From: Sphingomonas_R arantia
GTDB lineage: Bacteria; Pseudomonadota; Alphaproteobacteria; Sphingomonadales; Sphingomonadaceae
Direction: 5' to 3'
Length of the DNA: 64,000 nt
Assembly (NCBI RefSeq): GCF_042682045.1
Contig: NZ_JBHUGS010000001.1
Coordinates: forward strand, 310,001-374,000
Part shown: in pieces, positions 16,486 to 24,437 of the stretch
How positions within the stretch are numbered: position 1 is the stretch's first letter
How the letters are laid out: each line of letters begins with the position of its first letter
Made by a program: the position numbers and the translations under genes
The notes under the pieces: generated by a model
Databases searched by the model: none
The model's input: only the letters and a program-made list of their open reading frames with translations
What the model was told of the DNA's origin: nothing

Positions 16486-18888
16486 GTGAGGCTCGGCTGG
16501 ACGGTCGCGGCATTCGGACTGGCGACCGCACCCGCGGTGGCCGGGACGGTCGCGATCGATCTGCCCGCCGGGACCGTGGGGCAGCAGGTGACGGCACTCG
16601 GCCGGCTGGCGCGGATGAGCGTAGTCGTGCCCGATCCGGGCTTGTGGTCGCGACCCGTGCCGGCGTTGCGCGGGCGGTGGGATGCCGCGGCGGCGCTGGC
16701 GGTGGTGGCCGGGCGCGCGGGTGCGACGGCCGAACGGATCGGGCCGGGCAGCTGGCGGATGGTGCGGCGGCCGGTCGCGGTGGCGCGGCGCGCACGGCGG
16801 GCGGCCCCCGCCCCGTCGTCGGCGCCGATGGCGTCGCCGGACCGCGACATCGTCGTGACGGCGAGCAAGCGCGACACGACCCGCGACCATTTCGCGGGGC
16901 ATTATGTGCGGGTGGCGGGCGCAGAGCTGGACCTGGGCGGGGCGGGCGGGACCGACCGGCTGGTCGCGCGGACGGCGAGCGTGGCGTCGACCTATCTGGG
17001 CGCGGGGCGCAACAAGCTGTTCATCCGCGGGATCGCCGATTCGAGCTTCACCGGCCCGACGCAGGCGACCGTCGGGCAATATTATGGCGACCTGCGGCTG
17101 AGCTACAACGCGCCGGACCCCGATTTGCGGCTGTCCGACCTGGCGGCGGTCGAGGTGCTGGAGGGGCCGCAGGGGACGTTGTACGGCGCGGGATCGCTGG
17201 GCGGGCTGATCCGGCTGGTGCCCAATGCGCCGGATCTGGCGCGGGCCAGCGCGAGCGTGTCGGGCGGGGCGTCGGCGACGCAGAACGGCGCGCCGGGAGC
17301 GGACGTGCAGGCGGTGCTGAACGTGCCGCTGGTGACCGACCGGCTGGCGGTGCGGATCGTCGCGGATGCCGCGAGCGAGGGCGGTTATATCGACAAGCCG
17401 CTGCTCGACCGGACCGATGTGAACCGGACGCGGATCGCCGGGGGGCGGGCGACCGCGCTGCTCGATCTGGGCGCGGACTGGAGCGTGGCGCTGGTCGGGA
17501 TCGGGCAGCGGATCCGTGGGGAGGACAGCCAATATGCCGACCGCGACGGTGTGCCGCTGACGCGGTCCGCGCCGGTGACGGAGGGGTTCAGCGCGGATTT
17601 CCTGCAGGCGCAGCTGGTGTTGTCGGGTGCGTTCGGCGACGTGCGGTTCCGATCGACCAGCGGCGTGACGGCCCACGACCTGATGGAACGTTATGACGCG
17701 ACCCCGCCGGACGGGCCGGTGCAGCTGTTCGCGCAGGCCAATCGGACGCGGATGCGGGCGAACGAGACGCGGTTGTGGCAATCGGCGCGCGACGGGTCGG
17801 GCTGGCTGGCGGGGTTCAGCTATGTCCACAACCGGACGCGGCTGACGCGGCTGTACGGCGCACCAGACGCGCTGGCGCCGACGACGGGCGTGGTGAACGG
17901 GGTGGCGGAGACGACGCTGTACGGCGAGGGGAGCGTGCGGTTGCTGCCCGGGCTGCTCACCACCGGGGGCGTGCGCGTGACGCGGTCCGTGCTGGACGGC
18001 GAGGGGGCGGATGTGGCGCGGGCGGTGCAGCCGTCGGTCGCCGCGCTGGCGGCGGTGGCGGCCAGCCGAGCGGAGACGATCGTGCTGCCGTCCGCCGCGG
18101 CGATCGTCGACCTGACGCGCCATGCGCAGCTGTTCCTGCGGTATCAGCAGGGGTTCCGGCCGGGCGGGCTGGCGATCGAGGGCGATTTCGTGCGGCGGTT
18201 CCGGAGCGACCGGGTGGCGACGATCGAGGCGGGGGTGCGGTCCGGCCGGCCGAACGTCGACCGGCTGGACGTCGCGGTGACGGTGGCGCGCACGCTGTGG
18301 CGCGACATCCAGGCGGATTTCATCGACGGATCGGGCTTGCCCAGCACCGCCAACATCGGCGACGGGCGGTTGTGGACGATCGAGGGCGTGGTGGGCGCGC
18401 GGATCGCGCCCGGCATGCGGATCGAGGGGGCGGCGACGTACAATGCCAGCCGGATCGACGAGCCGTCGCAGGCGGTGGTCTCCGCTTTGTCGAGCCTGGC
18501 CGGCGCCGACCCGGCCACCGCGCGCGCGGACGTTCTGGCGCGGATGCAGATCCCGAACATCGCGCGCGTGACCGCGCGGGCGGGGGCGGTGTTCGAGCAG
18601 GCGTTGAGCGCGCGCGCGGACCTGAAGATCGACGGCTGGCTGCGTTACGTGGGCGCGTCGCGGCTGGGCGTCGGGCCAGTGCTGGGCCAGTTGCAGGGCA
18701 GCTATCTCGACAGCGGGCTGTCCGCGCGGATCGGGCTGGAGCGGATCGGCATCACCGCGAGCATGACCAACATCGTCAACACGCGCGGCAACCGCTTCGC
18801 GCTGGGCACCCCGTTCGCCACGGGCCGGGATCAGGTTACGCCGCTCCGCCCCCGGACGGTGCGGGTGGGGATCGATACGCGGTTCTGA
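16486..18888 (+). CDS. TonB-dependent transducer/receptor with STN domain
   Basis: An 800-aa protein, GTG start 10 nt after the FecR stop, with a signal peptide (RLGWTVAAFGLATAPAVAG). Residues about 22-80 form an STN signalling domain (VAIDLPAGTVGQQVTALGRL), then a plug (DIVVTASKRDTT; EVLEGPQGTLYGAGSLGGLI) and a beta-barrel with a C-terminal Phe (VGIDTRF). The STN domain identifies a surface-signalling receptor that talks to the adjacent FecR/FecI pair. The ligand cannot be read from sequence; siderophore, glycan and peptide ligands are all possible. No siderophore or lasso-peptide genes are nearby. Confidence 0.9.
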   Translation: MRLGWTVAAFGLATAPAVAGTVAIDLPAGTVGQQVTALGRLARMSVVVPDPGLWSRPVPALRGRWDAAAALAVVAGRAGATAERIGPGSWRMVRRPVAVARRARRAAPAPSSAPMASPDRDIVVTASKRDTTRDHFAGHYVRVAGAELDLGGAGGTDRLVARTASVASTYLGAGRNKLFIRGIADSSFTGPTQATVGQYYGDLRLSYNAPDPDLRLSDLAAVEVLEGPQGTLYGAGSLGGLIRLVPNAPDLARASASVSGGASATQNGAPGADVQAVLNVPLVTDRLAVRIVADAASEGGYIDKPLLDRTDVNRTRIAGGRATALLDLGADWSVALVGIGQRIRGEDSQYADRDGVPLTRSAPVTEGFSADFLQAQLVLSGAFGDVRFRSTSGVTAHDLMERYDATPPDGPVQLFAQANRTRMRANETRLWQSARDGSGWLAGFSYVHNRTRLTRLYGAPDALAPTTGVVNGVAETTLYGEGSVRLLPGLLTTGGVRVTRSVLDGEGADVARAVQPSVAALAAVAASRAETIVLPSAAAIVDLTRHAQLFLRYQQGFRPGGLAIEGDFVRRFRSDRVATIEAGVRSGRPNVDRLDVAVTVARTLWRDIQADFIDGSGLPSTANIGDGRLWTIEGVVGARIAPGMRIEGAATYNASRIDEPSQAVVSALSSLAGADPATARADVLARMQIPNIARVTARAGAVFEQALSARADLKIDGWLRYVGASRLGVGPVLGQLQGSYLDSGLSARIGLERIGITASMTNIVNTRGNRFALGTPFATGRDQVTPLRPRTVRVGIDTRF

Positions 18889-18910
18889 CGAAGCGATTGT
18901 CCTTCAGCAG

Positions 18911-18980
18911 TAAGCCTGCACCGCTCCGCCAAGGAAGCGCCATTTTTCACATGACCTCATTTTTCACAAGCCTGCACCGA
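18911..18980. repeat. Iterated repeats resembling TniA/TnsB-type transposon-end sites
   Basis: AAGCCTGCACCG occurs twice (18912-18923 and 18968-18979), and CATTTTTCACA occurs twice (18941-18951 and 18958-18968). The composite TCATTTTTCACAAG plus CCTGCACC resembles, from memory, the terminal repeats of Tn402/Tn5053-type elements. The 14-bp TCATTTTTCACAAG recurs exactly at 26973-26986. This marks the boundary between the core TonB-receptor operon and the accessory region. Confidence 0.55.
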
Positions 18981-19310
18981 CGTTGCAGGCGGCAATGCTC
19001 CGCATCACATTCCATCGGGACGCGAGATCTGCGCCAGCTTAGAACGTCATGCTAAGCAGGGGCTGGGCGGACCAACATGCGCGAAGGAAGAAAGCACGCC
19101 AGCCTGCGAAAGCCGACGTCTCAGCTAGTTACGCGTGATCGAAAACGAAGCGATTCGCCATGCGGCTGCTGTTTATCGCTGCGGCCATGCTCACACTTAC
19201 CCAACGAGAAGCCCGGTAGATGACTTGCTAGTGCCGGTTTGGAGCGAGCTGGCGTTTGGGCGAGTGGGACCGTGATCGCGGCCGGCTCGTAGACGACTTC
19301 GGGACTGCGC
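18981..19310. other. No gene seen
   Basis: This stretch, between the end-like repeats and the HEPN-like gene, holds only short frames with no credible start or composition. Base composition is more mixed than in the core genes to the left. I see no RNA gene in it. Confidence 0.5.
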
Positions 19311-19748
19311 CTATAGGATAAGCGCCATGCAGGCGTGCACTTCCGACACGAACTTGTCGGTCTCGATCGTCGAGGTGGGGAAGGAGCCCGCGTTGTGCGC
19401 ATACTTGTTGCGCACCTTCGCGACGGAAAGGCGGTAGGTGCCGACGGTGGTGTGGTCCATGTAACCCCGGGTCGCTGGAGGGAGCGTTTTCAGCTGATCG
19501 AGGCGATTTCCTATCCCGTATTTTTGCGGTTTGCCGGCGGCGTCGAGGATGACGCCCAGCGTAGTGTCGATGACCCGTCCGGCGTGCAGCACCTTCAAGA
19601 GCCTTTGCCGCGGGACGGTTTTGATGCGATCGCAGGCGCCGAGCTCAGACAGTTCGCTCTCGACGTGATTGAGGCGCGGGTCGGTGCCGTAGTGAACCGA
19701 CGCGCGCACGAGCGCCTGCATGAGCAGATGGCGGGACTTCTTGCTCAT
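19311..19748 (-). CDS. HEPN-domain-like protein (putative ribonuclease)
   Basis: A 145-aa mostly helical protein. Near the C-terminus it has VAKVRNKYAHNAG, in which R113-N114-x3-H118 matches the HEPN catalytic motif R(N/D/H)x3-5H, including the polar residue after Arg. HEPN proteins are frequently metal-independent RNases in toxin-antitoxin, abortive infection and CRISPR systems. The ATG overlaps the stop of the upstream 271-aa gene (ATGA), and it is the last gene of a four-gene minus-strand operon with a GHKL ATPase. The assignment rests on the motif and helical character; the fold is not verified. Confidence 0.55.
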   Translation of the reverse strand: MSKKSRHLLMQALVRASVHYGTDPRLNHVESELSELGACDRIKTVPRQRLLKVLHAGRVIDTTLGVILDAAGKPQKYGIGNRLDQLKTLPPATRGYMDHTTVGTYRLSVAKVRNKYAHNAGSFPTSTIETDKFVSEVHACMALIL

Positions 19749-20560
19749 TGCGGCCGCGTGAAACGCATCGCTAAGTCCGCGACCTGCTCGGGCGAGCGCT
19801 CGGACGACGTCGGCGTGAGGATCCAACCGGCGAACGCGGCCGCGCGTAGGACCTTCTCCGGGTCGTGGTGCAATTGCGGGAAGTCGGGGGAGAACACTAG
19901 GCCGGCCGCTTCGCTTGTAGGCATAGGCTGGTCATCGGTCGGGTCGAACCAGCGGTCGGCGCCGCGAACAGACAAGCCGATGATTGAGCGCGTCGACAGT
20001 GGCCGGTCCGCGAAGGCGCTTGGGATGGACTTGACAGTATCGAACGCCAAGTTCGCGCCGCGGCTCCGCCGCGGCCCATCCGTGGTGGAGCGGGCGCGCT
20101 CAGAATTCAGCAGCCTGGCGACCCGGTATGTTGCCGCGAAACGCGACTGGGATATCTGGCGGGCTTTGTCGCCGTAGGGTGATCGCGGTGCCTGGGCGGA
20201 GCGCTCGACGACGGCGACCGCAGCGCGGGTAAGCGCGCGATCCGCGAAGCTGAGCTGCTCGACGAACCGACCCGGAAGTAGGGGGGCGTCGTCGTCCGCT
20301 CGCGCTACGTAAACGAACTGCGTTTCCGGAGGTAGCGCGACCTTGTTGAGAGTTACTCGCGCGCCCAGCAATGCTGGTCGGCGGCGCTCCTCGGCAGAGG
20401 GCGTCACGAAGGCAGTGAGGCCGGACCTACCGCCCACCAGCACGTCAACCGACCGCATGACGAGCGGATGGTCCGGTGCGGCCACCACGACAAAGTCGCT
20501 GCCGAGCTGCTGTCGGAGGCGGCGGGCGAGGTCCGTCCGTAGGTCGGTTACGTTGGCCAT
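19745..20560 (-). CDS. Hypothetical protein in ATPase-HEPN operon
   Basis: A 271-aa protein I do not recognise. The N-terminal third (RLRQQLGSDFVVVAAPDHPL, then VDVLVGGRSGLTAFVTPSAEER) alternates hydrophobic strands with acidic residues, and could be a small alpha/beta nuclease-like fold, but no complete catalytic motif is evident. The middle is helical and basic; the C-terminus has LVFSPDFPQLHHDPEKVLRA. No signal peptide or membrane segments. It lies 35 bp after the 88-aa gene and overlaps the HEPN gene by 4 nt, so it probably acts with them. Confidence 0.6.
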   Translation of the reverse strand: MANVTDLRTDLARRLRQQLGSDFVVVAAPDHPLVMRSVDVLVGGRSGLTAFVTPSAEERRRPALLGARVTLNKVALPPETQFVYVARADDDAPLLPGRFVEQLSFADRALTRAAVAVVERSAQAPRSPYGDKARQISQSRFAATYRVARLLNSERARSTTDGPRRSRGANLAFDTVKSIPSAFADRPLSTRSIIGLSVRGADRWFDPTDDQPMPTSEAAGLVFSPDFPQLHHDPEKVLRAAAFAGWILTPTSSERSPEQVADLAMRFTRPQ

Positions 20561-20595
20561 CTATGGTGCGAATCTGCCTGCCGCAGTGGGCGGGG

Positions 20596-20862
20596 TCAAG
20601 CGGTGGCGACCGTCCACTCCGCACGCAGTTCGTGTCGCGGGCTGACGAACAGAGAAACCACGAGCTTAGCGGCATCCGCGGATCTCTCGATCACGGCGTC
20701 GATGATGTCCCGCTCTCTCGTCTGGTCGAAGCCGGCTTCGCACGCCTGCCTATTGCGCCGACCCAGCGCCACCCTGCACACGACGTGTGGCGTGGTGCCG
20801 AGGCGCGGGGCGACTTCCGTGTAGAATGATCGGGACAAACCGCCGTGCGATGTCGCATTCAA
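20596..20862 (-). CDS. Small hypothetical protein in ATPase-HEPN operon
   Basis: An 88-aa frame starting at TTG, overlapping the ATPase stop (TTGA). The sequence (SRSFYTEVAPRLGTTPHVVC, then AVIERSADAAKLVVSLFVSP) has a protein-like residue mix unlike shadow frames. It could be a separate small gene translated by re-initiation, or a displaced C-terminal part of the ATPase after a frameshift. Not recognised. Confidence 0.4.
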   Translation of the reverse strand: MNATSHGGLSRSFYTEVAPRLGTTPHVVCRVALGRRNRQACEAGFDQTRERDIIDAVIERSADAAKLVVSLFVSPRHELRAEWTVATA

Positions 20863-21617
20863 TTGCGTGCGGATTTGAGATTACGGTGCGGACTGCTGCG
20901 GTCCAATATGTTGCAGCTGCGATAGACATGGGAGTCGACGCGGGAGACATGGCGGAGGAACAGCAGGCTCCCCTGCAGGACGGTTTCGATCTCGGCGATT
21001 ACCTTCTCAGCGACGTCGACCGGCGTCGGCGAAGCGTTCAAACCGTCCCGGACTTCGGACTGCACCGATGCCCAGGGCAGGATGAACCTGGTCCCGGCCA
21101 CCCCCGCAATGTCGCTCTTCACGACCTCCTGCGTCTGCGGGTTGAGCCGCAGCTCGACCCCGGCGGACTGCACGATCGGGGTGTCCGTGATCTGGTAGAC
21201 CGACACGAAGCCGATGCCGAAGCGGCCAATCTGCTCGGTTGCCGGGACCTTACTGCGGCTGCCCATCTCGGCGATCGCGTGGAAGTTGCAAGGCCTTCTC
21301 AGGCCGTCCGGATCACCCGACCTGATCCAAGGGCAATCAGCGTCGTGTAGCCCACAACTGGAGAAATTGCCGTCGTTGAAGACGATCAGCGCTTCATCCG
21401 TGACGTCGAACCTCAACGTGTCTGCGCCAGCGTCGTCGGCGTTCTGGATCAGCTCCAGTGCCATGATGCCATAGCCCTGCAGCCCCTTCAGGGCCTGCTC
21501 GATGTTTCCAAGCAGGTTGGCACGATAGGGGATCGTCACCGATGGTCTGCTTTTAGCCGAAGGCAAGGAGGCACTTGGTGCGACGTTTGCGGAGTCCGAT
21601 CGTGACTGGCTGCTCAT
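20859..21617 (-). CDS. GHKL (HSP90/sacsin-like) ATPase-domain protein, possibly truncated
   Basis: A 252-aa protein whose residues about 30-200 form a GHKL ATP-binding domain: N-box ALELIQNADDAGAD, then FNDGNFS in place of the DxGxG strand, then the lid motif QIGRFGIGFVSVYQITD. The opening RANLLGNIEQALKGLQGYGI is typical of sacsin-type N-terminal ATPase modules, which in bacteria are usually part of much larger proteins. Here the frame ends soon after FLRHVSRVDSHVY, so it may be a stand-alone version or a truncated gene. GGGGGAG 7 nt upstream gives a clear start. It is the first gene of the operon. Confidence 0.75.
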   Translation of the reverse strand: MSSQSRSDSANVAPSASLPSAKSRPSVTIPYRANLLGNIEQALKGLQGYGIMALELIQNADDAGADTLRFDVTDEALIVFNDGNFSSCGLHDADCPWIRSGDPDGLRRPCNFHAIAEMGSRSKVPATEQIGRFGIGFVSVYQITDTPIVQSAGVELRLNPQTQEVVKSDIAGVAGTRFILPWASVQSEVRDGLNASPTPVDVAEKVIAEIETVLQGSLLFLRHVSRVDSHVYRSCNILDRSSPHRNLKSARN

Positions 21618-21710
21618 TTTCTTCTCCCCCGGTTAACCTTATAGGAGCCCGGCAGCTTCGCTCAAAGTGAGATCGCGACAGATGGGTGACAGGGCTGGAG
21701 AAGCGCCAAC

Positions 21711-21908
21711 TTACTCGTCGTCGCCCAGGAACCGGTAGAGCCACTCGCGCCAGTCGCCCCTCAGTCGCGCTGGATCTTGAAGCGATACCAATCGCTCGCG
21801 ATCGCCACCCCGACGTGGATTGTCAGGACGAGGCCGATATCCCCCCGTGTCCGTGCTCGCGAAGGTTGAGTTTCTCACCAGGGTGAAGCGCGCGATCGCG
21901 ATGTCCAC
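21711..21908 (-). CDS. Short hypothetical frame or gene remnant
   Basis: A 65-aa frame from GTG (DIAIARFTLVRNSTFAST, then RERLVSLQDPARLRGDWREWL). The composition is protein-like and the frame is open a further 23 codons upstream. No ribosome-binding site and no recognisable family. It lies upstream of the ATPase operon on the same strand and may be a decayed gene end. Confidence 0.25.
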   Translation of the reverse strand: MDIAIARFTLVRNSTFASTDTGGYRPRPDNPRRGGDRERLVSLQDPARLRGDWREWLYRFLGDDE

Positions 21909-21943
21909 GTCCCTAGCGCCGTGGTCGTCACGGCGGACCCTAG

Positions 21944-22225
21944 GGAACGCGTCGCGTCCAAGAGCTTGTCCGTCTCGTCAGCCACAGCCTTGCGCAGGTT
22001 GCTCGGCATCATGAGCGCATCGCGGCTCTGCTCCGAAAGGCTGAAGCCAGGTTCAGCATCGGGCAGCGCGTCGGCTCGCCGGCCCTGCGCGACGCCTTCG
22101 ACACCACGGCGAACGGCGATACGTTCCGGGCGACCGAATTCCTGCAGGCGGCGCTGCACGCGCTGCACCCATTGGGTGCGGAGAGCGAGGTGATCGTGCA
22201 AGCCGCGATGGCGAAGCCCGCCTGA
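21944..22225 (+). pseudogene. Gene remnant lacking a start codon
   Basis: The plus frame (positions congruent with 22010) encodes ELVRLVSHSLAQVARHHERI, ALLRKAEARFSIGQRVGSPA, then AFDTTANGDTFRATEFLQAA and ends in MAKPA-stop at 22225. The residue pattern is convincingly coding, yet no ATG, GTG or TTG occurs between the preceding stop (21941) and this segment. A 5' truncation or frameshift is likely. Family unknown. Confidence 0.4.
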
Positions 22226-22526
22226 CCATCTGAACCGCTGCCCACCGCACCCACGCTCAAGCGGAGGCAGACGCAGCGAGCAGACCCTTAAGCAGCGGGT
22301 GATGCCGGGAGGACTGCCCTGTTCGTCGGGCGTGGAGAGGGTCAACGCCTACTTCCCTCATCCAGTCCGACCCGCATCCGCATCGACGCCGCCAGCACGC
22401 GGAACCTCGCGGCGACGCACGAGAGTCGAGCCGCTCGGCCACCGGCGACGGGCATTACCGCGCCCGCGCCCGCCAGCAGCAGCACCGCACCGGGAGGTGG
22501 GACCAACCAGACGGAGTGAAAAAGAG

Positions 22527-23474
22527 ATGAGCGAACCCGACTTCTCGGGCATCGATCCGCTGCGCGTGCCTGAGGCCCGCCGCCGCATCGCCGCGATCAA
22601 CGAATACCTGGCGCTTCCCGACTCCACCAACGCGGACGCAGTCCGCATCGCGGGCACGATCGGCCTCAGCCGCTGGCAGTTCCAGCGCCTGGCGCGCGCC
22701 TGGCGGGACCACCGCAACCCCAGCCTCATCGTCGTCGGCAAGCGCGGTCCGAGCGCCCGCGACTACGGCATCGACCCACGTGGCGCGGAGATCGCGCGCG
22801 ACGTCATCGACGGCGCCTACCGCGATGCCACCCCGACCGCGATCTCCATAGAGATCGAGCGCCGCTGCGGCATGGAGGAAGTCACCCCGCCCTCCCGCCC
22901 GACCGTCTGGGCGTGGGTCCGCAGGAGCCGCGCGGACAGCGAGGGCGCAATCCCCGGCCCCGGCAGGATAGTCATCGGCCGCATATGGTTCCACCTTCCG
23001 GTCGAGGGCCAGCCGGCCGGCGCGATGCCGACGCTGCTCGCCGCCGTCCTGCTGCCCGAACGCACGATCGTGGCGCACCGGATCTCGACCGACCCCGCGC
23101 ATCCCCCTTCCGTCTCCGACATCGTATCCGACGTCGCCGGCCTCTGCACCGCCGGTGCCGGCGCCCGCCACCTCGTAATGGAAGGGGACGACCGCCGCGC
23201 CGCCGGTCCCGCGCTCGACGATGCGGGCCTCTGCGCGACGGGCGGTGAGGCGCACGGACCGCAGGCCGAACTCTCGCGGGCGTTCGGCGGCCGCCTGACC
23301 ACCCTCCCCGCCATCCACCGCCGGGCGCGGGCCAGACCCGCGACGCGCCGGCGGGAGACCCGTCTGGAACAGGCGATCGATCCCATGGCGGCCATCGAGG
23401 CGATCGAGGAGGCGATCGCCTCGCACAACGCCAGGGCGCCGGGTCCGACCGCGTTCGACGTCGCACGCGGCTGA
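22527..23474 (+). CDS. Divergent TniA/Mu-type transposase-like protein
   Basis: A 315-aa protein with GGAG 10 nt before the ATG. Residues about 40-75 form a helix-turn-helix (AGTIGLSRWQFQRLARAWR). Residues 76-135 (KRGPSARDYGIDPRGAEIA, then ISIEIERRCG, SRPTVWAWVRR) follow the TniA/TnsB/Mu-A DNA-binding layout. In the region where the DDE integrase core is expected, the sequence has HRISTDPAHPP and LVMEGDDRRAAG instead of the usual VDxA and HxDNGxE patterns, and no glutamate partner is obvious. I read it as a transposase relative with a degenerate or repurposed core. No TniB or TniQ gene accompanies it. Confidence 0.5.
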   Translation: MSEPDFSGIDPLRVPEARRRIAAINEYLALPDSTNADAVRIAGTIGLSRWQFQRLARAWRDHRNPSLIVVGKRGPSARDYGIDPRGAEIARDVIDGAYRDATPTAISIEIERRCGMEEVTPPSRPTVWAWVRRSRADSEGAIPGPGRIVIGRIWFHLPVEGQPAGAMPTLLAAVLLPERTIVAHRISTDPAHPPSVSDIVSDVAGLCTAGAGARHLVMEGDDRRAAGPALDDAGLCATGGEAHGPQAELSRAFGGRLTTLPAIHRRARARPATRRRETRLEQAIDPMAAIEAIEEAIASHNARAPGPTAFDVARG

Positions 23475-23650
23475 ACCCGTCCAAGCTGCGCACCCCCACC
23501 TAACGGGCTGGTCGGACCGCGCTCGGCCTTTGCGGCTGGCATCACCGGCGGGGGCGCGCGGAAGGGCAAGGAAACCTGATCGCCGTCGCAGCCGTCCTGT
23601 GGCGGTTCCCCCAACCGCCGCTGACCACGCGCCAAGCGGAGGCCGCACGT

Positions 23651-24019
23651 TCAGCCGTCCGCCATCACCTCCAGAGTCTGCGCTAGGTCGTCCGGCACCC
23701 GACCGCCTTCTTCCTTCGGCAGAGCGGCCATGACCTCCTCGTTGTGGCGCTCGACGGCGAGCCGGAGGGCGGCGTTCGCCTCCTCCAGTGTCCACGGTGT
23801 GATGTCGCCGTTGTCCGGGACGGCCGCCCCCTGCTCGGTCCGAAGCGGTGTGATCTCCACCCGCCCCAGCCTCGTGCCGACGATCGCGCGGAAGTAGCGC
23901 CCGAAGCGGCGCGGCACGCGCGCGAGCTGCAGGTTCGCACGCACGCCGGCCGCACGCAGCCGCTCCACGAGCCGTGTGGAATCGTCAAGGTCGGTGCCTG
24001 CCGTGATCTCGATGCGCAC
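23651..24019 (-). CDS. Hypothetical protein
   Basis: A 122-aa protein starting at GTG (VRIEITAGTDLDDSTRLVERL) with AGGA 5 nt upstream; a TTG seven codons earlier is the alternative. The first half alternates strands and helices (LVERLRAAGVRANLQLARVP), and the C-terminal half is helical and acidic (WTLEEANAALRLAVERHNEE). No membrane or export signal. Not recognised; the mix of residues strongly suggests a real gene. It diverges from the 59-aa frame at 24082. Confidence 0.55.
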   Translation of the reverse strand: MRIEITAGTDLDDSTRLVERLRAAGVRANLQLARVPRRFGRYFRAIVGTRLGRVEITPLRTEQGAAVPDNGDITPWTLEEANAALRLAVERHNEEVMAALPKEEGGRVPDDLAQTLEVMADG

Positions 24020-24081
24020 GGTCCTGAGCGCCCAGGGCAACCGACCGTCCAGGCGGTCAATCCGCTCCTGGGCATCGACGG

Positions 24082-24261
24082 ATGGCCGCCGCGATCGCGC
24101 CCCGCAGCTACGAAGGCGGCGAGGCCGTCATCCAGGCGCTCACGCTGCGCCGACGGCTGCGCATCGACCTGACCCAGCGCGTCTACGCCCGCATCCACGA
24201 ACCGGCCCTGATCGCGGCCTGCCGGAAGCTCATCGCGGAAAGGCACCACCGGCCAAGATAG
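24082..24261 (+). CDS. Small hypothetical protein (59 aa)
   Basis: ATG 24082 to TAG 24261 encodes MAAAIAPRSYEGGEAVIQAL, TLRRRLRIDLTQRVYARIHE and a basic C-terminus. The residue pattern (amphipathic helices, G/C third positions) is gene-like. It may be a complete short protein or the 3' end of a lost gene. No function recognised. Confidence 0.4.
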   Translation: MAAAIAPRSYEGGEAVIQALTLRRRLRIDLTQRVYARIHEPALIAACRKLIAERHHRPR

Positions 24262-24437
24262 GTGCTGGCCGGAAGCGACCACGCGCAATGCGGGGCCTGA
24301 CGGCGGTCGCTGTTCAGCAGGTTTGATGCACCACCGGCCGGTCGACCGCCCGCGCCACGGTCCAGCCGACCGCGCTCACCGTCGCCGCGGAAGCCGCGCC
24401 GGCACCGCTGATCGGATCGGACCTTGCCCTCGCGAAG

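Noticed and set aside
15216..18123. Long antisense frames opposite the FecR and TonB receptor genes
   Set aside because: No domain features, arginine-rich, and fully explained by GC skew at third codon positions.
15055..18888. A lasso-peptide uptake cluster, which often has a FecI/FecR/TonB-receptor set
   Set aside because: No precursor, B, C or isopeptidase gene is found upstream or downstream.
22512..22524. AGTGAAAAAG as an inverted transposon-end site
   Set aside because: The match is only 8 nt and the position fits a spacer between the ribosome-binding site and the start of the transposase-like gene.
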